Shown: positions 8,121 through 17,028, counted from the stretch's first letter. The stretch: DNA of 40,850 bases from Lachnospiraceae bacterium (GCA_024688505.1 JAILDZ010000078.1:1-40850); one strand, 5' to 3'. Notes: generated from the letters alone by a model not told the origin. A program made the numbers and translations.

Positions 8121-8210
8121 AATATCAAAGCCGTTTATATATATGCAATAACCTTCGATCAAATACTACATTAGATCCGGGGGAGCCAATTTGACCCGAG
8201 TATTGTAGAC

Positions 8211-8234
8211 ATCATGCTTGATATCATGCATGAT
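8211..8234. repeat. Palindrome and direct repeat ahead of lemA-like gene
   Basis: ATCATGC occurs at 8211-8217 and again at 8223-8229. The second copy is the left half of the perfect palindrome ATCATGCATGAT (8223-8234). It lies 52 bp ahead of the LemA-like start, in the 218 bp gap between two divergent genes. It could be an operator. Otherwise I see only a weak TTGACC (about 8191) and no convincing plus-strand -10 here. Confidence 0.35.
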
Positions 8235-8285
8235 GATATAAATTATGAACTGCATGAATAAGTAATGATAGAAAAGGAGAAAAAC

Positions 8286-8849
8286 ATGAAAAAAGGATAC
8301 ATTATAGCTATCATCGTAGCGGCAGTGGTACTGCTCATTGTAGCCATCTTTGCGGGAGGATATAACTCTCTCGTTTCAAAGGAAGCTTCTGTTCAGGAAA
8401 AATCCGCAAATATCGATTCACAGCTGCAGCGCAGGGCGGACCTCATCCCGAATCTCGTAAACACAGTGAAGGGATACACAGATCATGAGTCCGAGGTGTT
8501 TGCGGAAGTGACAGCAGCCAGAGAAAAGCTTATGTCATCACAGAGCATGGCAGAGAAATCCGAAGCAAATGAAGAAGTGACATCTTCACTAAATAAGCTT
8601 ATTGCCATTGCTGAGAGCTATCCGGAATTAAAATCCGATACAGTATATGTGGATCTTATGGATGAACTAGCCGGTAGTGAAAACCGTATCGCATATGCAA
8701 GAAACGAATATAACGCCGCAGCCACCGAGTATAATAAGGCCATCCGCATGTTTCCGGGTGTCATATTTGCAAATATGTTCGGATTTGAAAAGGCAGAGCT
8801 GTTTGAGGCTGAAAGCAGCGCAAGCGAAGTGCCTGAAGTCAGCTTCTAG
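8286..8849 (+). CDS. LemA family protein
   Basis: 187 residues from the ATG at 8286, chosen because AAAGGAGA lies at the right distance; an ATG at 8265 has no ribosome site. Residues 3-23 form a signal-anchor helix (GYIIAIIVAAVVLLIVAIFAG). The family core follows: YNSLVSKEASVQEKSANID, then QLQRRADLIPNLVNTVKGY, which is the LemA signature, and a long helical bundle ending at RMFPGVIFANMFGFEKAELF. LemA proteins are inner-membrane proteins with a soluble extracytoplasmic helical domain and no settled biochemical role. The next gene, a TPM-domain protein, is its usual genomic partner, suggesting a shared envelope function. Confidence 0.94.
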   Translation: MKKGYIIAIIVAAVVLLIVAIFAGGYNSLVSKEASVQEKSANIDSQLQRRADLIPNLVNTVKGYTDHESEVFAEVTAAREKLMSSQSMAEKSEANEEVTSSLNKLIAIAESYPELKSDTVYVDLMDELAGSENRIAYARNEYNAAATEYNKAIRMFPGVIFANMFGFEKAELFEAESSASEVPEVSF

Positions 8850-8860
8850 GAGACATTCAG

Positions 8861-9724
8861 ATGAGTAAGATTAAAAAGTTCGGGATTGTTGTTGCCATTA
8901 TATTAGTCGGTTCATGGATAGGAATGTTCATCCTTTCTCTCGTTATCCTGCTGGAGCCGGAGACTGTCTATCCGGAGCACACCGAGAATTTTTATGTGGA
9001 GGACTACAGCGGCTGTCTGAATGAGACCACAGAGCTTTTTATCATGGATGAGGCAGTGAAGTTAAATAAAGCCACCACGGCACAGGTGGTAGTGGTAACG
9101 GTTCCGAACACCCAGCATGATGAGATAGAAGACTACAGCGTGAACCTGGCAAATAAATGGGGTATCGGAGACAAGGAAGCAGATAACGGCGTGCTCTTTT
9201 TAATGAGGACCGGCCAGGACGAGGAAAGCCTGAGGCTCGAAATAGGAAGCGGTATAGAAGATGTGATCACAGACGGTAAGGCCGGCAGGATCCTTGATGA
9301 TAATGCCGTGGAACCAAAGAACAATCATGAATGGAATAAGGCGGCCGCAAATACTTTCTGCGCAGTAGCGGCCGAACTCTATATGGCTAATGGGATTGAA
9401 GTCCCCGACAGCCTGAAGGCAAGAGAAAGCTGGAATGACGGTGAAGAGCAGACAGTGGGGACATTTGCAGATGCAGAGTTCCCTTCCGATAAAAAGAATA
9501 CCGACCCGCTGCCGGAAGTGATACGAAAGGCAGCTGTTTTTGCTACACAGAATTATTTTATCGGCCTGTTCTTCGGTGTTATAATCGCAGTATTCATATG
9601 GCTTGCCATCATAGGAGAAAGCCGTAAAGGATATTACTCCGGCGGCAGCAGCGGCGGATACAGCGGTGGTGGCGGATACAGCGGAGGAGGAGGATCCTTC
9701 AGCGGTGGCGGCGCCACGAGATAG
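8861..9724 (+). CDS. TPM-domain (YgcG-like) membrane protein with glycine-rich tail
   Basis: 287 residues, 11 bp after the LemA-like gene. Order: an N-terminal signal/anchor (8-32); a TPM domain (about 40-160) with VEDYSGCLNETTE, AQVVVVTVPNTQ, NKWGIGDKEADNGVLFL and LEIGSGIEDVITDGKAG; a spacer; a second hydrophobic helix (YFIGLFFGVIIAVFIWLAI); and a tail of Gly/Ser repeats (YSGGGGYSGGG). The architecture matches YgcG/TPM_phosphatase proteins, where the TPM domain lies outside the membrane. The low-complexity tail ends proteins of this family routinely, so it is not odd. Enzymatic activity has been claimed for plant relatives but is not established here. Confidence 0.92.
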   Translation: MSKIKKFGIVVAIILVGSWIGMFILSLVILLEPETVYPEHTENFYVEDYSGCLNETTELFIMDEAVKLNKATTAQVVVVTVPNTQHDEIEDYSVNLANKWGIGDKEADNGVLFLMRTGQDEESLRLEIGSGIEDVITDGKAGRILDDNAVEPKNNHEWNKAAANTFCAVAAELYMANGIEVPDSLKARESWNDGEEQTVGTFADAEFPSDKKNTDPLPEVIRKAAVFATQNYFIGLFFGVIIAVFIWLAIIGESRKGYYSGGSSGGYSGGGGYSGGGGSFSGGGATR

Positions 9725-9744
9725 AACGGGTATCACCTGTCACC

Positions 9745-9773
9745 TTGTAAAATATGTTCCTGTCGTATAAAAT
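9745..9773 (+). promoter_or_regulatory. Promoter of the cysS operon
   Basis: TTGTAA (9745-9750), a 17 bp spacer and TAAAAT (9768-9773). A small inverted repeat (CCTGTCG 9759-9765 with CGGCAGG 9777-9783) overlaps the -10 region and could be an operator or a weak terminator of the TPM gene. The remaining leader is about 30 nt, too short for a T-box. Confidence 0.55.
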
Positions 9774-9810
9774 ATGCGGCAGGAGTTTTACATTATAAAA
9801 GGAGCATAAG

Positions 9811-11220
9811 ATGCAGATATTTAACACATTATCAAGACAGAAAGAAGAATTTGTGCCCATAGAGGAGGGAAAGGTGAGAATGTATGTGTGCGGTCCCACA
9901 GTATATAATCTCATTCATATCGGAAATGCCCGCCCTATGATAGTCTTCGATACTGTACGGAGATATTTCGAATACAAAGGATATACCGTGAACTATGTAT
10001 CAAACTTCACGGACGTGGATGATAAGATCATAAAGAAGGCTATAGAAGAGGGGACCACCTCGGATGCCGTATCTAAAAGATACATAGTGGAATGCAAGAA
10101 GGACATGGCGGACCTCAATGTGAAGCCTGCCACCACCCATCCCCTGGCTACAGAAGAGATAGACGGCATGATAAGCATGATCAATACCTTAATAGAAAAG
10201 GGGCATGCATATAAAGCGGAAGACGGCACAGTATATTTCCGCACCAGATCCTTCCCGGAATACGGAAAGCTTTCTCACAGGAATATTGACGATCTGGAGA
10301 GCGGACACAGAGACATAAAGGTGGCAGGAGAGAGCACCAAGGAGGATCCCCTGGATTTCGTGCTCTGGAAGCCGAAAAAAGAAGGTGAACCCTACTGGAA
10401 ATCTCCATGGTGCGACGGACGTCCGGGATGGCATATCGAGTGCTCCGTGATGTCAAAGAAGTATCTGGGACAGGAGATCGATATCCATGCAGGCGGAGAA
10501 GACCTTATATTCCCTCATCATGAGAATGAGATAGCCCAGAGTGAGGCTGCAAACGGAGTGCAGTTCTCAAAATACTGGATGCATAATGCGTTCCTTAATA
10601 TCGATAATAAGAAGATGAGTAAATCACTGGGGAATTTCTTCACCGTACGTGAGATCACGGAAAAGTATGATCCACAGGTGGTGCGTTTCTTTATGCTGAA
10701 TGCTCATTACAGAAGCCCGCTGAATTTCAGCGCAGAGCTTATGGAAAGCGCAAAGAGCTCTCTGGAAAGGATCACCACAGCAGCCAGAAATCTTAAATAC
10801 CGTATGGATAACGCTGCGGAGAAGAAATCCACAGATGCAGAGACAGCGCTTTATATGACCACTAATGAATTTGTGAATAAATTCGAAGAGGCCATGGAGG
10901 ATGACTTTAATACGGCAGATGCGCTTTCTGCCATATTTGAATTCGTGAAATTCATAAATACCAATGTAAGCGAAGCATCGTCAAAAGAATTTGCAAAGCT
11001 TCTCTATGACAGGCTGGAAAAACTCTGCGGAGTCATGGGACTTCTGCTTGAAACAGACGAGGAAGATCTGGACAGCGAAATAGAGAAGATGATAGAGGCA
11101 AGACAGCAGGCCAGGAAGAATAAGGACTTTGCCGAGGCGGACCGTATCAGGGACGAGCTCCTTTCAAAGGGTATCATCCTTGAAGACACCAGAGAAGGAG
11201 TTAAATGGAAGAGAGCATAA
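9811..11220 (+). CDS. cysS: Cysteinyl-tRNA synthetase
   Basis: 469 residues, the normal bacterial length. It charges tRNA-Cys with cysteine in the cytoplasm. YVCGPTVYN provides zinc-ligand Cys27, HIGNARP is the HIGH motif (36-39), and [10 protein letters not shown] is the KMSKS loop. The other zinc ligands are in WHIECSVMS and [13 protein letters not shown]. The helical C-terminus [21 protein letters not shown] recognises the anticodon stem. AAGGAG lies at the right distance from the ATG. It leads the operon cysS-mrnC-rlmB-mnmA-PHP and overlaps mrnC by 16 bp. Confidence 0.98.
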   Translation: MQIFNTLSRQKEEFVPIEEGKVRMYVCGPTVYNLIHIGNARPMIVFDTVRRYFEYKGYTVNYVSNFTDVDDKIIKKAIEEGTTSDAVSKRYIVECKKDMADLNVKPATTHPLATEEIDGMISMINTLIEKGHAYKAEDGTVYFRTRSFPEYGKLSHRNIDDLESGHRDIKVAGESTKEDPLDFVLWKPKKEGEPYWKSPWCDGRPGWHIECSVMSKKYLGQEIDIHAGGEDLIFPHHENEIAQSEAANGVQFSKYWMHNAFLNIDNKKMSKSLGNFFTVREITEKYDPQVVRFFMLNAHYRSPLNFSAELMESAKSSLERITTAARNLKYRMDNAAEKKSTDAETALYMTTNEFVNKFEEAMEDDFNTADALSAIFEFVKFINTNVSEASSKEFAKLLYDRLEKLCGVMGLLLETDEEDLDSEIEKMIEARQQARKNKDFAEADRIRDELLSKGIILEDTREGVKWKRA

Positions 11221-11642
11221 ACCGTTATATCCGGGAATCTTTCGGGATAGAAGAACAGGATATAAAGACATATTCCCCCCTGGTGCTGGCATATATCGGA
11301 GACAGCGTATATGACCTTATTGTCCGATCTGCTGTGGTAGACAGGGAGAACAATAAGCCGGATACTCTTCACAAATATTGTTGCGGCATAGTGAATGCAG
11401 GAGCTCAGGCCAGGTTTATCGAGAGTATAGAAGAGCACCTCACAAAAGAGGAGGCGGATGTATTCAGAAGGGGGCGTAATGCCAAAAGCAGTTCTGTGGC
11501 AAAGAATGCTTCGGTATCCGACTACAGAAAAGCCACGGGATTTGAAGCTCTGATAGGATATCTTTATATGACGGACAGATTTGACAGGATAATAGAGCTT
11601 CTGAAGATCGGAAAAGTATTTGAGGATAAAGAGGAAAGATAA
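11205..11642 (+). CDS. mrnC: Mini-ribonuclease 3
   Basis: 145 residues: a stand-alone RNase III catalytic domain without a double-stranded-RNA-binding domain. In Bacillus it matures both ends of 23S rRNA. Visible motifs are [19 protein letters not shown] with the catalytic acidic residues, [18 protein letters not shown], and [10 protein letters not shown], the second acidic helix. The start lies inside cysS. The gene ends where rlmB begins (overlap at 11642), so it is translationally embedded. The cysS-mrnC-rlmB order is classical in Firmicutes. Imperfect hairpins downstream between glycolytic genes are possible targets, but nothing here shows that. Confidence 0.95.
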   Translation: MEESINRYIRESFGIEEQDIKTYSPLVLAYIGDSVYDLIVRSAVVDRENNKPDTLHKYCCGIVNAGAQARFIESIEEHLTKEEADVFRRGRNAKSSSVAKNASVSDYRKATGFEALIGYLYMTDRFDRIIELLKIGKVFEDKEER

Positions 11643-12394
11643 TGCGGGACGAATCATCCATAATCGCAGGAAGAAACAGTGTGCTTTCGGCTCTGCGTTC
11701 GGAAACCGAGGTGGAGAAGGTCTTCATCCAGGAGGGGCTTAATGACGGTCCCATCCAGACCATAATAAAGGAAGCAAAGAAGCAGAACATCATCTTTCAG
11801 ATGGTGAAGAAAGAACGCCTGGACCAGATATGCGGTGAAAGAAAGCATCAGGGCGTGGCAGCATATACAGCAAGCTTTGCATATGCGGAAGTATCGGATA
11901 TTTTAGAAAACGCCGCAAAGAAAAACGAAGCGCCGTTTATAATCATTCTGGACGAAATAGAGGATCCTCATAATCTGGGGGCGATAATAAGGACTGCAAA
12001 TATCTGCGGGGCTCACGGAGTCATCATTCCGAAACACAGGGCAGCAGGCCTTACAAGCAGCGCATTTAAAGCGGCAAGCGGAGCCCTTTCCTATACCCCT
12101 GTGGCTAAAGTTACGAATATAAAAAACACCATAGAAGATCTGAAAAAAGAGGGACTGTGGTTTGTATGCGCGGACATGGGCGGCGAATCTATGTATGATC
12201 TGAACCTCACAGGGCCCATAGGTCTTGTGATGGGAAATGAGGGAAGCGGAGTGAGCCCTCTTATCAGAAAAAGCTGCGACATGGTAGCGGCCATCCCAAT
12301 GAAAGGGGACATAGATTCCCTGAACGTATCGGTGGCCACGGGAGTCCTTTCATATGAGATATTAAGACAGAGAATGAATGCGGGAAACAGGTGA
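11642..12394 (+). CDS. rlmB: 23S rRNA (guanosine-2'-O-)-methyltransferase RlmB, SpoU/TrmH family
   Basis: 250 residues. It uses S-adenosylmethionine to methylate the 2'-hydroxyl of the peptidyl-transferase-loop guanosine (G2251 in E. coli numbering). An N-terminal substrate-binding domain begins IIAGRNSVLSALRSETEVEKV. The SpoU knot motifs follow: motif 1 ILDEIEDPHNLGAIIRTA, motif 2 GLVMGNEGSGVS and motif 3 SLNVSVATGVLSYEI. The start overlaps the last base of mrnC. Nearby paralogues such as TrmH/YsgA are an alternative, but the N-terminal domain and gene order favour RlmB. Confidence 0.92.
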   Translation: MRDESSIIAGRNSVLSALRSETEVEKVFIQEGLNDGPIQTIIKEAKKQNIIFQMVKKERLDQICGERKHQGVAAYTASFAYAEVSDILENAAKKNEAPFIIILDEIEDPHNLGAIIRTANICGAHGVIIPKHRAAGLTSSAFKAASGALSYTPVAKVTNIKNTIEDLKKEGLWFVCADMGGESMYDLNLTGPIGLVMGNEGSGVSPLIRKSCDMVAAIPMKGDIDSLNVSVATGVLSYEILRQRMNAGNR

Positions 12395-12406
12395 AAGAAC
12401 ATAAAT

Positions 12407-13471
12407 ATGAATAAAGAAAAAGTGATAGTAGGCATGTCCGGAGGAGTGGATTCCTCCGTATGTGCCTATCTTTTAAAAGAAGAAGGATATGATGTGATCG
12501 GGGTCACCATGGATTTCTGGCATGACGATGAGCCTGAAGATATCTACAGGAACCTGGAAGATGCAGCGGATGCTAAAGCCGTGTGCGAAGTGCTAGGCAT
12601 TCCCCATATCGCCATGAATTTTACGAAGGGATTCAGAAAAAATGTGGAAGAGTATTTCCGCAGTGAATATGTTAAAGGCCGCACTCCCAATCCCTGCATC
12701 AGATGTAATGAGACCGTGAAATGGGGCGCTCTTCTCGAAAAAGCAGAAGAGCTTGGTGTGGAATACATTGCCACAGGCCATTATGCCAGGATAGACAGGA
12801 TGGAAAACGGAAGGCTTTCCGTGAAAAACTCCGTGACCGCAAAGAAGGATCAGACCTATGTGCTCTACAGGCTGAGCCAGGAACAGCTTTGGCATACGCT
12901 AATGCCAATAGGCGAATACGAAAAGGACGAGATAAGGAAAATAGCAGAGCAGATGAAGCTTCCTGTGGCAGCGAAGAAGGACAGCCAGGATATATGCTTT
13001 ATCGATGACGGTGATTATGCAGGATACTTAAAAAACTATGAAAACGGATCTGCGTTTTCCGAAGGAGATTTTGTGCTTCTGGACGGCACTGTGGTGGGGC
13101 GTCATAAGGGACTGGCCCACTACACCGTGGGGCAGAGAAAGGGCCTTGGAATAGCTCTTGGAAAGCATGTATTCGTACATCATCTGGATGTGAAAGGAAA
13201 CAGGGTGGTGCTCTGCGACAATGAGGATCTTTTCACAGATACTCTGTATGCCGGAAACATCCGATGCATGGCGGAAGAGAGATTTGACGAGAATAAGACC
13301 TATATGGGAAAGATCAGATATTCACATACCGCTGAACCTTGCCGTGTTTCCTATGAGGCAGAGGACAGGATCAAAGTGGTGTTTGAAAACAAAGTGCGGG
13401 CTGTCACACCCGGGCAGTCAGTGGTGCTTTATACAGGAGATTATGTGGCAGGCGGAGGAGAGATAGAATGA
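12407..13471 (+). CDS. mnmA: tRNA-specific 2-thiouridylase MnmA
   Basis: 354 residues. It adenylates and thiolates U34 of tRNA Lys/Glu/Gln to make s2U. The PP-loop is SGGVDSS (11-17). The catalytic Cys100 is in RTPNPCIRCNETVKWG and the second, Cys197, in DSQDICFI; ATGHYARI and HYTVGQRKGLGIA are family signatures. It needs a cysteine desulfurase as sulfur source, not seen here. It is 12 bp downstream of rlmB and its stop overlaps the next start by 4 bp (ATGA). Confidence 0.97.
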   Translation: MNKEKVIVGMSGGVDSSVCAYLLKEEGYDVIGVTMDFWHDDEPEDIYRNLEDAADAKAVCEVLGIPHIAMNFTKGFRKNVEEYFRSEYVKGRTPNPCIRCNETVKWGALLEKAEELGVEYIATGHYARIDRMENGRLSVKNSVTAKKDQTYVLYRLSQEQLWHTLMPIGEYEKDEIRKIAEQMKLPVAAKKDSQDICFIDDGDYAGYLKNYENGSAFSEGDFVLLDGTVVGRHKGLAHYTVGQRKGLGIALGKHVFVHHLDVKGNRVVLCDNEDLFTDTLYAGNIRCMAEERFDENKTYMGKIRYSHTAEPCRVSYEAEDRIKVVFENKVRAVTPGQSVVLYTGDYVAGGGEIE

Positions 13472-14292
13472 TAAAGATCTGGGATCAGCATCTGCATACG
13501 GAATTCTCGGGGGACTCCGAGACTCCGGTTATGGACATGATAAATAAGGCTAAGGAACTGGGACTTCCGGGGATCACTGTCACGGATCACAGCGATCCGG
13601 AATATAAAGAAGTGCCCGGAAAATTTGACCTTGATATCGAAAACTATACAAAGACTATTCCTGAGATCGCAAGAAGGGAATCCACACAGGATTTTAAGAT
13701 CTACTGTGGCATAGAACTGGGACTCCAGCCACACCTTGTCAAAGTCCAGGAGGTGATCGCAAAAAGCTATGACTTTGACATCATCATAGGTTCCGTGCAT
13801 CAGGTACGCACCATGGATCCCTACTATAAGTCGTTTTATGAAGCCATGGGCATGAAAAACGGCTACAGGGAGTATTATGAAGAGATGCTGGAAAATGTCA
13901 CTCATTTCAATGATTTCGACACTTTGGGACATATGGATTATATCAGGCGCTATGCCGTGAGACACCTCCCGCCGGAAGAGGGGGAAATGAGATTTGAAGA
14001 TTACCGGGAGCTCACTGATGAAGTGATGAAAACTCTCATAAGAAAGGACAAATCTCTGGAAGTGAACACCGGATCATACAGAAGCCGTCTCACCGAACCG
14101 AATCCATCCATTCAGTATCTGAAGAGATATTATGAGCTGGGAGGCAGGCTCATCACCATAGGAGCCGATGCTCATAAACCGGACACCGTGGGGGACCATT
14201 TCGATGAGCTTCCGGAGATGCTTAAAAACATAGGCTTCAAGTCGTATTTCATTTATGAAAAAAGAGTGCCCCGGGAAATGCCGTTATATTAA
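13468..14292 (+). CDS. PHP-domain phosphatase, HisK/HisJ-type
   Basis: 274 residues with the PHP metallophosphatase fold. The N-terminal motif is DQHLHTEFSGD. TVTDHS, GIELGLQPH and GSVHQV supply further metal-binding residues, LGHMDYIRRY gives another, and the terminal motif is ITIGADAHKPDTVG. The size and order of motifs match the HisJ/HisK family of histidinol-phosphatases, which dephosphorylate histidinol phosphate. No histidine operon is in the window and its start is fused by ATGA to mnmA, so the true substrate may be another phosphomonoester. No clear terminator follows; the gap promoter begins 30 bp on. Confidence 0.85.
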   Translation: MIKIWDQHLHTEFSGDSETPVMDMINKAKELGLPGITVTDHSDPEYKEVPGKFDLDIENYTKTIPEIARRESTQDFKIYCGIELGLQPHLVKVQEVIAKSYDFDIIIGSVHQVRTMDPYYKSFYEAMGMKNGYREYYEEMLENVTHFNDFDTLGHMDYIRRYAVRHLPPEEGEMRFEDYRELTDEVMKTLIRKDKSLEVNTGSYRSRLTEPNPSIQYLKRYYELGGRLITIGADAHKPDTVGDHFDELPEMLKNIGFKSYFIYEKRVPREMPLY

Positions 14293-14322
14293 TGAATATT
14301 TTGTGAACAGCGTGTTTTGTAC

Positions 14323-14351
14323 TTGAAAAAAGCCATAGACTTTTGTAAAAT
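14323..14351 (+). promoter_or_regulatory. Promoter of gap
   Basis: TTGAAA (14323-14328), a 17 bp spacer and TAAAAT (14346-14351), each 5/6 to consensus. The predicted start of transcription is near 14358, 55 bp ahead of the ATG. Confidence 0.75.
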
Positions 14352-14360
14352 AGGTAACGG

Positions 14361-14379
14361 TTTGAGCCCTAGGCTCAAA
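14361..14379 (+). promoter_or_regulatory. Perfect stem-loop at the 5' end of the gap mRNA
   Basis: TTTGAGCCCTAGGCTCAAA: 8 bp perfect arms and a 3 nt loop, starting about 3 nt after the predicted transcription start. It may protect the 5' end of this highly expressed message or be an operator for a glycolytic repressor; the sequence does not decide. It has no T-tract and so is not a terminator. The ribosome site AGGAGG follows at about 14400. Confidence 0.6.
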
Positions 14380-14412
14380 AAGGTAAATTTAATATGTCTA
14401 GGAGGATAAAAA

Positions 14413-15429
14413 ATGGCAGTTAAAGTTGCAATTAATGGATTTGGACGTATTGGTCGTCTGGCATTCCGTCAGATGTTCGGCGCTGAAGGATTTGAGATCG
14501 TTGCTATCAACGACCTTACATCTCCCGAGATGCTGGCTCATCTTCTGAAGTATGATTCTACACAGGGCAGATACGAGCTTTGTGACAAGGTTTCCTACGA
14601 TGAGAACTCTATCACAGTAGATGGCAAGAAGATCACTATCTATGCAGAAGCTAAGGCTCAGGATCTTCCCTGGGGACAGCTTGGTGTAGACGTTGTTCTG
14701 GAGTGTACAGGATTCTATACCTCTAAGGATAAGGCACAGGCTCATATCGATGCAGGTGCTAAGCACGTTATCATTTCTGCTCCTGCAGGAAACGATCTGC
14801 CTACTATCGTATACAATGTTAACCATCAGACACTTACATCTGAGGACAAGATCATCTCTGCAGCATCTTGTACCACAAACTGCCTTGCTCCTATGGCTAA
14901 GGCTCTTAATGACTGCGCACCCATCAAGTCCGGTATCATGTGCACAATCCATGCATACACAGGCGATCAGATGACTCTTGACGGACCCCAGAGAAAGGGC
15001 GACAAGAGACGTAGCCGTGCAGCAGCAGTTAATATCGTTCCCAACTCCACAGGTGCAGCTAAGGCTATCGGCCTTGTTATCCCTGAGCTGAACGGAAAGC
15101 TCATCGGCGCTGCTCAGAGAGTTCCTACTCCTACAGGTTCCACAACTATCCTTACAGCAGTTGTAGAAGGAAACGTAACAAAGGATCAGATCAATGCAGC
15201 TATGAAGGCAGCTTCCAACGAGTCCTTCGGCTACAATGAGGATGAGATCGTTTCTTCCGATATCGTAGGAATGCGTTATGGTTCACTCTTCGATTCTACA
15301 CAGACCATGGTTCTGCCTCTTGACAACGGCACAACTCAGGTTCAGGTAGTTTCCTGGTATGACAATGAGAACAGCTACACAAGCCAGATGGTTCGTACTA
15401 TTAAGCATTTCGGTAGCCTTCTTAAATAA
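14413..15429 (+). CDS. gap: Type I glyceraldehyde-3-phosphate dehydrogenase
   Basis: 338 residues. It oxidises glyceraldehyde 3-phosphate to 1,3-bisphosphoglycerate with NAD in glycolysis. The Rossmann motif is [15 protein letters not shown]. The catalytic Cys153 is in [12 protein letters not shown] and its general-base His is in [26 protein letters not shown] binds phosphate, and the C-terminal is [15 protein letters not shown]. The aspartate in INDL at the end of beta-2 suggests NAD preference. Codon use is visibly biased (GTT, GCT, TCT/TCC, AAG), unlike neighbours, consistent with very high expression. AGGAGGAT precedes the ATG. It is first in gap-pgk-tpiA. Confidence 0.98.
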   Translation: MAVKVAINGFGRIGRLAFRQMFGAEGFEIVAINDLTSPEMLAHLLKYDSTQGRYELCDKVSYDENSITVDGKKITIYAEAKAQDLPWGQLGVDVVLECTGFYTSKDKAQAHIDAGAKHVIISAPAGNDLPTIVYNVNHQTLTSEDKIISAASCTTNCLAPMAKALNDCAPIKSGIMCTIHAYTGDQMTLDGPQRKGDKRRSRAAAVNIVPNSTGAAKAIGLVIPELNGKLIGAAQRVPTPTGSTTILTAVVEGNVTKDQINAAMKAASNESFGYNEDEIVSSDIVGMRYGSLFDSTQTMVLPLDNGTTQVQVVSWYDNENSYTSQMVRTIKHFGSLLK

Positions 15430-15530
15430 ATTCTCGCTAAATCTTCATCCGCTGCGTCAAGCCTCATCGACGTAGCCCGCTACGCCTTCATCGGCTTTCC
15501 TTGCGGAGTGAAGGATTTATCTGCGAATTT
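15428..15530 (+). repeat. Long imperfect hairpin in the gap-pgk spacer
   Basis: Left arm pieces AAATT (15428-15432), CGC (15435-15437), TAAATC (15438-15443), TTCA and TCCGC (15448-15452) pair with GCGGA (15503-15507), TGAA (15509-15512), GATTTA (15514-15519), GCG (15523-15525) and AATTT (15526-15530). Inside, AAGCC (15459-15463) pairs GGCTT (15493-15497), and CGTAG (15471-15475) pairs CTACG (15480-15484) over a CCCG loop. No reading frame of note lies within it. It begins at the gap stop codon, so it would be the 3' end of the gap message. Confidence 0.7.
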
Positions 15531-15539
15531 TGAAACCTA

Positions 15540-15573
15540 TAGGTCTGGTCAAAATAGACCAGACCTATTTTTT
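15540..15573 (+). terminator. Intrinsic terminator directly ahead of pgk
   Basis: Perfect 11 bp stem TAGGTCTGGTC / GACCAGACCTA (15540-15550, 15557-15567) with loop AAAATA, followed by six T (15568-15573). It ends 15 bp before the pgk ATG, immediately before its ribosome site, so it would uncouple gap from pgk transcription. A TTGAAA (15530-15535) lies just upstream but has only a poor -10. Confidence 0.88.
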
Positions 15574-15588
15574 ACAAGGAGAATTAAT

Positions 15589-16812
15589 ATGGGATTAAAC
15601 AAAAAATCAGTAGATGACATCAACGTAAAGGGAAGAAGAGTACTGGTGCGCTGCGACTTCAATGTGCCCCTGAAGGACGGAAAGATCACAGACGAGACAC
15701 GTATCGTGGCTGCTCTCCCCACCATAAATAAGCTTATAAAAGACGGCGGAAAGGTGATCCTTTGCTCACATCTGGGAAAGGTTAAGAACGGCCCCAACGA
15801 AGGTGAGTCACTGGCTCCCGTAGCAGAGAGACTTTCCGAGAAACTGGGTAAGAAGGTGAACTTCGTATCTGACTATAACGTGACAGGTGATGCTGCTACA
15901 GCTGCTGTTAACGCTATGGCAGAAGGAGATGTGGTACTTCTTCAGAATACTCGTTTCCGTGGCGCAGAAGAGACAAAGAACGGTGAACAGTTCTCCAAGG
16001 AACTTGCTGATCTTTGTGACGACTATGTATGTGACGCTTTCGGTTCATCTCACAGAGCTCATGCTTCTGTAGCAGGCGTGACCGAGTGTGTACGTGCTAA
16101 GGGCGGTTCCTGTGTGGTCGGATACCTGATGCAGAAAGAGATCGACTTCTTAGGCAAGGCTGTAGAAGATCCGGTCCGTCCTTTCGTAGCTATCCTTGGC
16201 GGCGCAAAAGTAGCTGATAAGCTTAACGTTATAAACAACCTTCTGGAGAAGTGCGATACCCTCATCATCGGCGGTGGTATGGCATACACATTCCTGAAGG
16301 CTCAGGGCAAGGAGATCGGAAAGTCTCTTTGCGATGATGAGAAACTGGAATACTGCAAGGAAATGATGGCTAAAGCTGAGAAGCTTGGCAAGAAACTGCT
16401 TCTTCCCGTGGACAGCGCTGTGATAAGCGAGTTCCCGAATCCTATCGATGCACCCGTGGATGTGGAGATAGTAAGCGTAGACAGCATTCCTGCAGATAAG
16501 GAAGCATGTGACATCGGTACAGAGTCTGCCAAGCTTTTTGCTGATGCTGTTAAGAGCGCAAAGACTGTGGTTTGGAACGGACCCATGGGCGTGTTCGAGA
16601 ACCCCACTCTGGCAAAGGGTACTCTGGCTGTGGCTCAGGCACTGGCAGATACAGATGCTACCACCATTATCGGTGGCGGTGATTCCGCAGCAGCTGTAAA
16701 CCAGATGGGATTTGGCGATAAGATGAGCCATATCTCTACAGGCGGCGGCGCTTCTCTTGAGTTCCTTGAAGGAAAGGAGCTGCCCGGAGTAGCAGCAGCA
16801 GACGATAAATAA
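15589..16812 (+). CDS. pgk: Phosphoglycerate kinase
   Basis: 407 residues from the ATG at 15589, preceded by AAGGAGA. A start at 15508 would run through the terminator stem and add 27 unconserved residues, so I reject it. The enzyme transfers the acyl phosphate of 1,3-bisphosphoglycerate to ADP. Motifs: [11 protein letters not shown] (substrate-binding N-domain), [39 protein letters not shown] and the nucleotide loop [11 protein letters not shown]. Codon bias is moderate to strong. It lies between two hairpin-bearing spacers, and its transcription must either read through the upstream terminator or start from a weak local promoter. Confidence 0.98.
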   Translation: MGLNKKSVDDINVKGRRVLVRCDFNVPLKDGKITDETRIVAALPTINKLIKDGGKVILCSHLGKVKNGPNEGESLAPVAERLSEKLGKKVNFVSDYNVTGDAATAAVNAMAEGDVVLLQNTRFRGAEETKNGEQFSKELADLCDDYVCDAFGSSHRAHASVAGVTECVRAKGGSCVVGYLMQKEIDFLGKAVEDPVRPFVAILGGAKVADKLNVINNLLEKCDTLIIGGGMAYTFLKAQGKEIGKSLCDDEKLEYCKEMMAKAEKLGKKLLLPVDSAVISEFPNPIDAPVDVEIVSVDSIPADKEACDIGTESAKLFADAVKSAKTVVWNGPMGVFENPTLAKGTLAVAQALADTDATTIIGGGDSAAAVNQMGFGDKMSHISTGGGASLEFLEGKELPGVAAADDK

Positions 16813-16821
16813 GCACCTAAA

Positions 16822-16991
16822 TCTTCCATGCGAGACGTATATTTTTCTCGGCTTTGCTATGCTCTACCTCATCCCGGCGAACATCCGTAGATGAAATCTC
16901 AGCAAGGGCTTCGATTTCAAACGGCTGTACGCAGTGTATTCGGAACGCATAGCAAAAATTCCTCGAAAAACATAACGTCTCGCACGGAAGA
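16822..16991 (+). repeat. 170-nt imperfect inverted repeat in the pgk-tpiA spacer
   Basis: The arms pair as TCTTCC (16822-16827) with GGAAGA (16986-16991); TGCGAGACGT (16829-16838) with ACGTCTCGCA (16975-16984); TTTTTC (16842-16847) with GAAAAA (16965-16970); and TTTGCTATGC (16853-16862) with GCATAGCAAA (16947-16956). The apex holds an inner stem-loop, CCGT + TGAAATC (16885-16898) with GATTTCA + ACGG (16913-16924). The 216 bp spacer (16813-17028) has no plausible gene. Its beginning CTAAATCTTCC resembles the start of the gap-pgk element (CTAAATCTTC). It may be an mRNA-stability or processing element, or a dispersed repeat. Confidence 0.75.
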
Positions 16992-17028
16992 CATGAATGA
17001 TCACATTTAAATCGAAAGGGGACAACAT

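Noticed and set aside
9725-9810. A T-box or other riboswitch ahead of cysS, and likewise ahead of trpS and gltX.
   Set aside because: The cysS leader is about 30 nt after the promoter, and the gaps before trpS and gltX are 6 and 9 bp, too short for T-box structures.
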